Position numbers and translations under genes: made by a program
Part shown: piece by piece, positions 62,057 to 64,000 of the stretch
Layout of the letters: each line of letters opens with the position of its first letter
Numbering within the stretch: the first letter of the stretch is position 1
Source: Clostridium sp. BSD9I1
GTDB lineage: Bacteria; Bacillota; Clostridia; Clostridiales; Clostridiaceae
Length of the DNA: 64,000 nt
Reading direction: 5' to 3'
NCBI RefSeq assembly: GCF_900185645.1
Contig: NZ_FYAM01000023.1
Span: 186,001-250,000 of the forward strand
The notes under the pieces: model-generated
Seen by the model: only the letters and a program-made list of their open reading frames with translations
The model's database searches: none
What the model was told of the DNA's origin: nothing

Positions 62057-62980
62057 ATGATAAACACTAAAGAAATTTTTCGAATACTTCCAGATAGCAT
62101 AAAATCTCTAATAGGGGAAGAAAACTTTAATAAAGTTCAAGAAATTAGACTAAGGGTAAATAAACCTCTAATGTTAGAAATGGAGCAAAAGGAAAAAGTC
62201 TTTAATTATATCGTTTCATCTGAGGAAATAGATATAGTTTTAAAAAGAATGAGTAATTACTCCATTTATGCTTATGATGAAGAAATAAAAAGGGGGTATA
62301 TAACTGTTAAGGGTGGCCATAGAATAGGAATATGTGGTAAATGCATAGTTGAAAAGGAAAAAATAAAAACTATAAAAGATATATCTTCTCTTAATATTAG
62401 AATAAGCAAAGAAATTCTAGGATGTTCTGATAATATAGTTAAATATTTAGTGGACAAGGGTGAGATAGTAAATACAATAATAATTTCACCACCTAAATGT
62501 GGAAAAACTACATTGTTAAGAGATATAGCAAGAAATATATCTGATGGTATTGTTAAGCTTTCATTACTAGGCAAAAAGATTACAGTCATAGATGAAAGAA
62601 GTGAACTTTCAGCTTGCTATAATGGTGCACCACAGCTGAATTTAGGGATAAGAACTGATGTGTTAGATAGTTGCCCTAAAAGTGAGGGGATAATAACAGC
62701 GATAAGAAGCATGGCCCCAGAGGTCATAATATGTGATGAAATAGGAACAGTAAGAGACACAGAAAGTATAGTAGCTGCTATGAATTCAGGGGTAAAGGTT
62801 ATAACAAGTATACATGGGTATGATATTTCAGATTTATATAATAGACCTGTATTTAAAGAGATTATAGATAATAAGGTTTTTAAGAGAGCTATAGTGATGA
62901 GTCATAAAAAGGGACCAGGAACTATAGAATATATATATGATTTTTTAGAGCAAAAGAAAATTTTTAAGGAGGTACTATGA
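62057..62980 (+). CDS. spoIIIAA: Stage III sporulation protein AA
   Basis: This 307-residue ATPase, related to secretion ATPases, powers the mother cell to forespore channel (SpoIIIA-SpoIIQ). Walker A is PPKCGKTT (near 153-160); a Walker B region with EVIICDEIGT follows near 228. The N-terminal half contains GGHRIGICGK near 90. The first gene of the spoIIIA operon, it has a GGGGAGGAGG site. Its last 4 bp overlap spoIIIAB. Expression should be mother-cell specific under sigma-E, but no clear sigma-E promoter was identified by eye. Confidence 0.95.
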   Translation: MINTKEIFRILPDSIKSLIGEENFNKVQEIRLRVNKPLMLEMEQKEKVFNYIVSSEEIDIVLKRMSNYSIYAYDEEIKRGYITVKGGHRIGICGKCIVEKEKIKTIKDISSLNIRISKEILGCSDNIVKYLVDKGEIVNTIIISPPKCGKTTLLRDIARNISDGIVKLSLLGKKITVIDERSELSACYNGAPQLNLGIRTDVLDSCPKSEGIITAIRSMAPEVIICDEIGTVRDTESIVAAMNSGVKVITSIHGYDISDLYNRPVFKEIIDNKVFKRAIVMSHKKGPGTIEYIYDFLEQKKIFKEVL

Positions 62981-63495
62981 TTAAAATAATTGGAAGTATT
63001 TTAGTGATAGTTTCTGCAAGTGTCTTAGGGTATTCTTCTGGAGAATTGTTTAAAAAAAGAACCAGGGAATTAAAGGAGTTAGAAAGAGCTATAGGTATTT
63101 TAAAAAATGAAATAGTATATGCATATACTCCACTTCCGTATGCATTAGAGAAAATTGGATTAAGACTTATAGAACCGATAAAAAGTTTGTTCTTAAGTAT
63201 ATCAAGGGATCTTGAAGAAAATGTATCAGAAGGAGTATATGAAGCATTTTATAGTAATACAAATTTATATAAGAAAAATTTGAACTTAAACAAGGAAGAT
63301 ATTCACATTTTACTAAATCTAAGTAAATCATTGGGAGAATGGGATGTAGAAAGTCAAAAAAATATTTTTCGTGTTACTGAAGAAGAGTTTAGAAAACAAA
63401 TTGAAGAAAGTGAAACTCTTACAAGAAAAAATCTAAAAATGTATAGGTATTTAGGATTTTCTATAGGGGCGATTATAGTAATTATGTTTATTTAA
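62977..63495 (+). CDS. spoIIIAB: Stage III sporulation protein AB
   Basis: This 172-residue membrane protein has N-terminal and C-terminal hydrophobic helices (about 3-20 and 152-170) around a helical domain with RELKELERAIGILKNEIVYAYTPLP, the family hallmark; the fold resembles GspF-type platform proteins. It is part of the forespore feeding channel. The start overlaps the spoIIIAA stop (ATGA). Confidence 0.95.
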   Translation: MIKIIGSILVIVSASVLGYSSGELFKKRTRELKELERAIGILKNEIVYAYTPLPYALEKIGLRLIEPIKSLFLSISRDLEENVSEGVYEAFYSNTNLYKKNLNLNKEDIHILLNLSKSLGEWDVESQKNIFRVTEEEFRKQIEESETLTRKNLKMYRYLGFSIGAIIVIMFI

Positions 63496-63510
63496 AGGGG
63501 GTAGGTTGAA

Positions 63511-63708
63511 ATGTTAGATATAAGCTTAATATTTAAAATAGGGGCGGTAAGTATATTGATAATCATATTAGACAAGATACTAAAAAGCAGTGGTTATGAT
63601 GATTATGCTGTACTCACCAATCTAGCTGGAATAGTAATAATACTTATGATGGTAATAAATCTTATAAGTAAGCTCTTTAATGCAGTAAGGACTATGTTTC
63701 AACTTTAG
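63511..63708 (+). CDS. spoIIIAC: Stage III sporulation protein AC
   Basis: This 65-residue protein has two transmembrane helices and the conserved LDKILKSSGYDDYA segment between them. It is part of the SpoIIIA channel complex. It follows spoIIIAB by 15 bp with an AAGGGGG site and precedes spoIIIAD. Confidence 0.95.
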   Translation: MLDISLIFKIGAVSILIIILDKILKSSGYDDYAVLTNLAGIVIILMMVINLISKLFNAVRTMFQL

Positions 63709-63717
63709 GAGGATAAC

Positions 63718-64000
63718 ATGGAGATTATAAAAATAGTTGGATTTGCCTTTTGTTCTCTTTTTATTGTTTTAGTAGTAAAGGAGGCTAAGAAGGAAGATTG
63801 GGCTGTACAAATAAGCATGTGCGTTGGCATACTTATATTTTTATATATGGTTGGAAAAATAACATCAGTAATGAATTTGCTTCAAACGTTAGCCCTTAAA
63901 GCTAATATTGATTTTATATATTTAAGAACAGTATTTAAAATACTTGCAATTGCTTATTTAGCTTCCTTTTGCAGCGAAATATGTAAGGATGCTGGACAAA
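63718..64000 (+). CDS. spoIIIAD: Stage III sporulation protein AD (truncated by window edge)
   Basis: An ATG at 63718 after TAGGAGG opens a frame that stays open to the end of the window (94 codons). The product begins MEIIKIVGFAFCSLFIVLVV, has several hydrophobic helices, and includes LRTVFKILAIAYLASFCSEICKDAG, a conserved SpoIIIAD segment. The full protein is usually about 125-130 residues, so some 30 codons lie beyond the window. Confidence 0.93.
   Translation, partial: MEIIKIVGFAFCSLFIVLVVKEAKKEDWAVQISMCVGILIFLYMVGKITSVMNLLQTLALKANIDFIYLRTVFKILAIAYLASFCSEICKDAGQ

Overview
The window comes from a low-GC, spore-forming anaerobic Firmicute of the Clostridium type. Support for this: very AT-rich sequence, purine-rich Shine-Dalgarno sites, frequent TTG and GTG starts, the spoIIIA operon, SpoVD, a meso-DAP type MurE with DapF, a CBS/DRTGG pyrophosphatase, a T-box leader, PyrR control and a histidine-fermentation locus. 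No rRNA, tRNA, CRISPR array, insertion sequence or prophage was recognised.

Layout. 1-6.8 kb: a Cthe_2159-type beta-helix lipoprotein, a family II pyrophosphatase and a Ca2+-type P-ATPase. 6.9-15.7 kb: a histidine-utilisation locus (sigma-54 activator, hutU, hutI, cyclodeaminase, NhaC-type carrier, hutH) with a textbook -24/-12 promoter and paired palindromes that look like activator sites. 15.7-17.6 kb: a sigma-A promoter, T-box leader and brnQ. 17.6-25.3 kb: a hypothetical gene, deoC, an ATPase-dead-looking Lon-like protease, ychF, then a MerR-methyltransferase fusion with a DegT-type aminotransferase. 25.3-26.2 kb: no protein genes, but two divergent copies of a long, highly structured element with compensatory changes; this is the most novel part of the window. 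26.2-41.6 kb: the division and cell wall (dcw) cluster from mraZ to divIVA. 41.7-49.3 kb: aroB, mtnN, aroF, a yteA-like gene, lspA, rluD, then pyrR and uraA with two PyrR-type RNA sites. 49.3-53.1 kb: rqcH, dapF and a lipoprotein. 53.2-59.4 kb: a type IV pilus operon (ATPase, platform protein, five prepilin-like proteins including one of 50 residues, and PilM/N/O-like proteins). 59.4-62 kb: a deleted shikimate kinase remnant, pepP, efp and a zinc-ribbon protein. 62-64 kb: spoIIIAA to spoIIIAD, the last cut by the window edge.

How the genes work together. The hut genes take histidine to urocanate, imidazolonepropionate and formiminoglutamate. The cyclodeaminase acts on the one-carbon product, but the formiminotransferase that should link them is not in the window. 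The dcw genes make lipid-linked peptidoglycan precursors (MurE, MurF, MraY), polymerise them (FtsW, SpoVD) and place the septum (FtsQ, FtsL, SepF, DivIVA). murD, murG, murB, ftsA and ftsZ are absent here. Start sites were often moved from the longest ORF to the codon best placed behind a Shine-Dalgarno; this is stated per gene. All functional calls are from sequence reading only; no database search was run.
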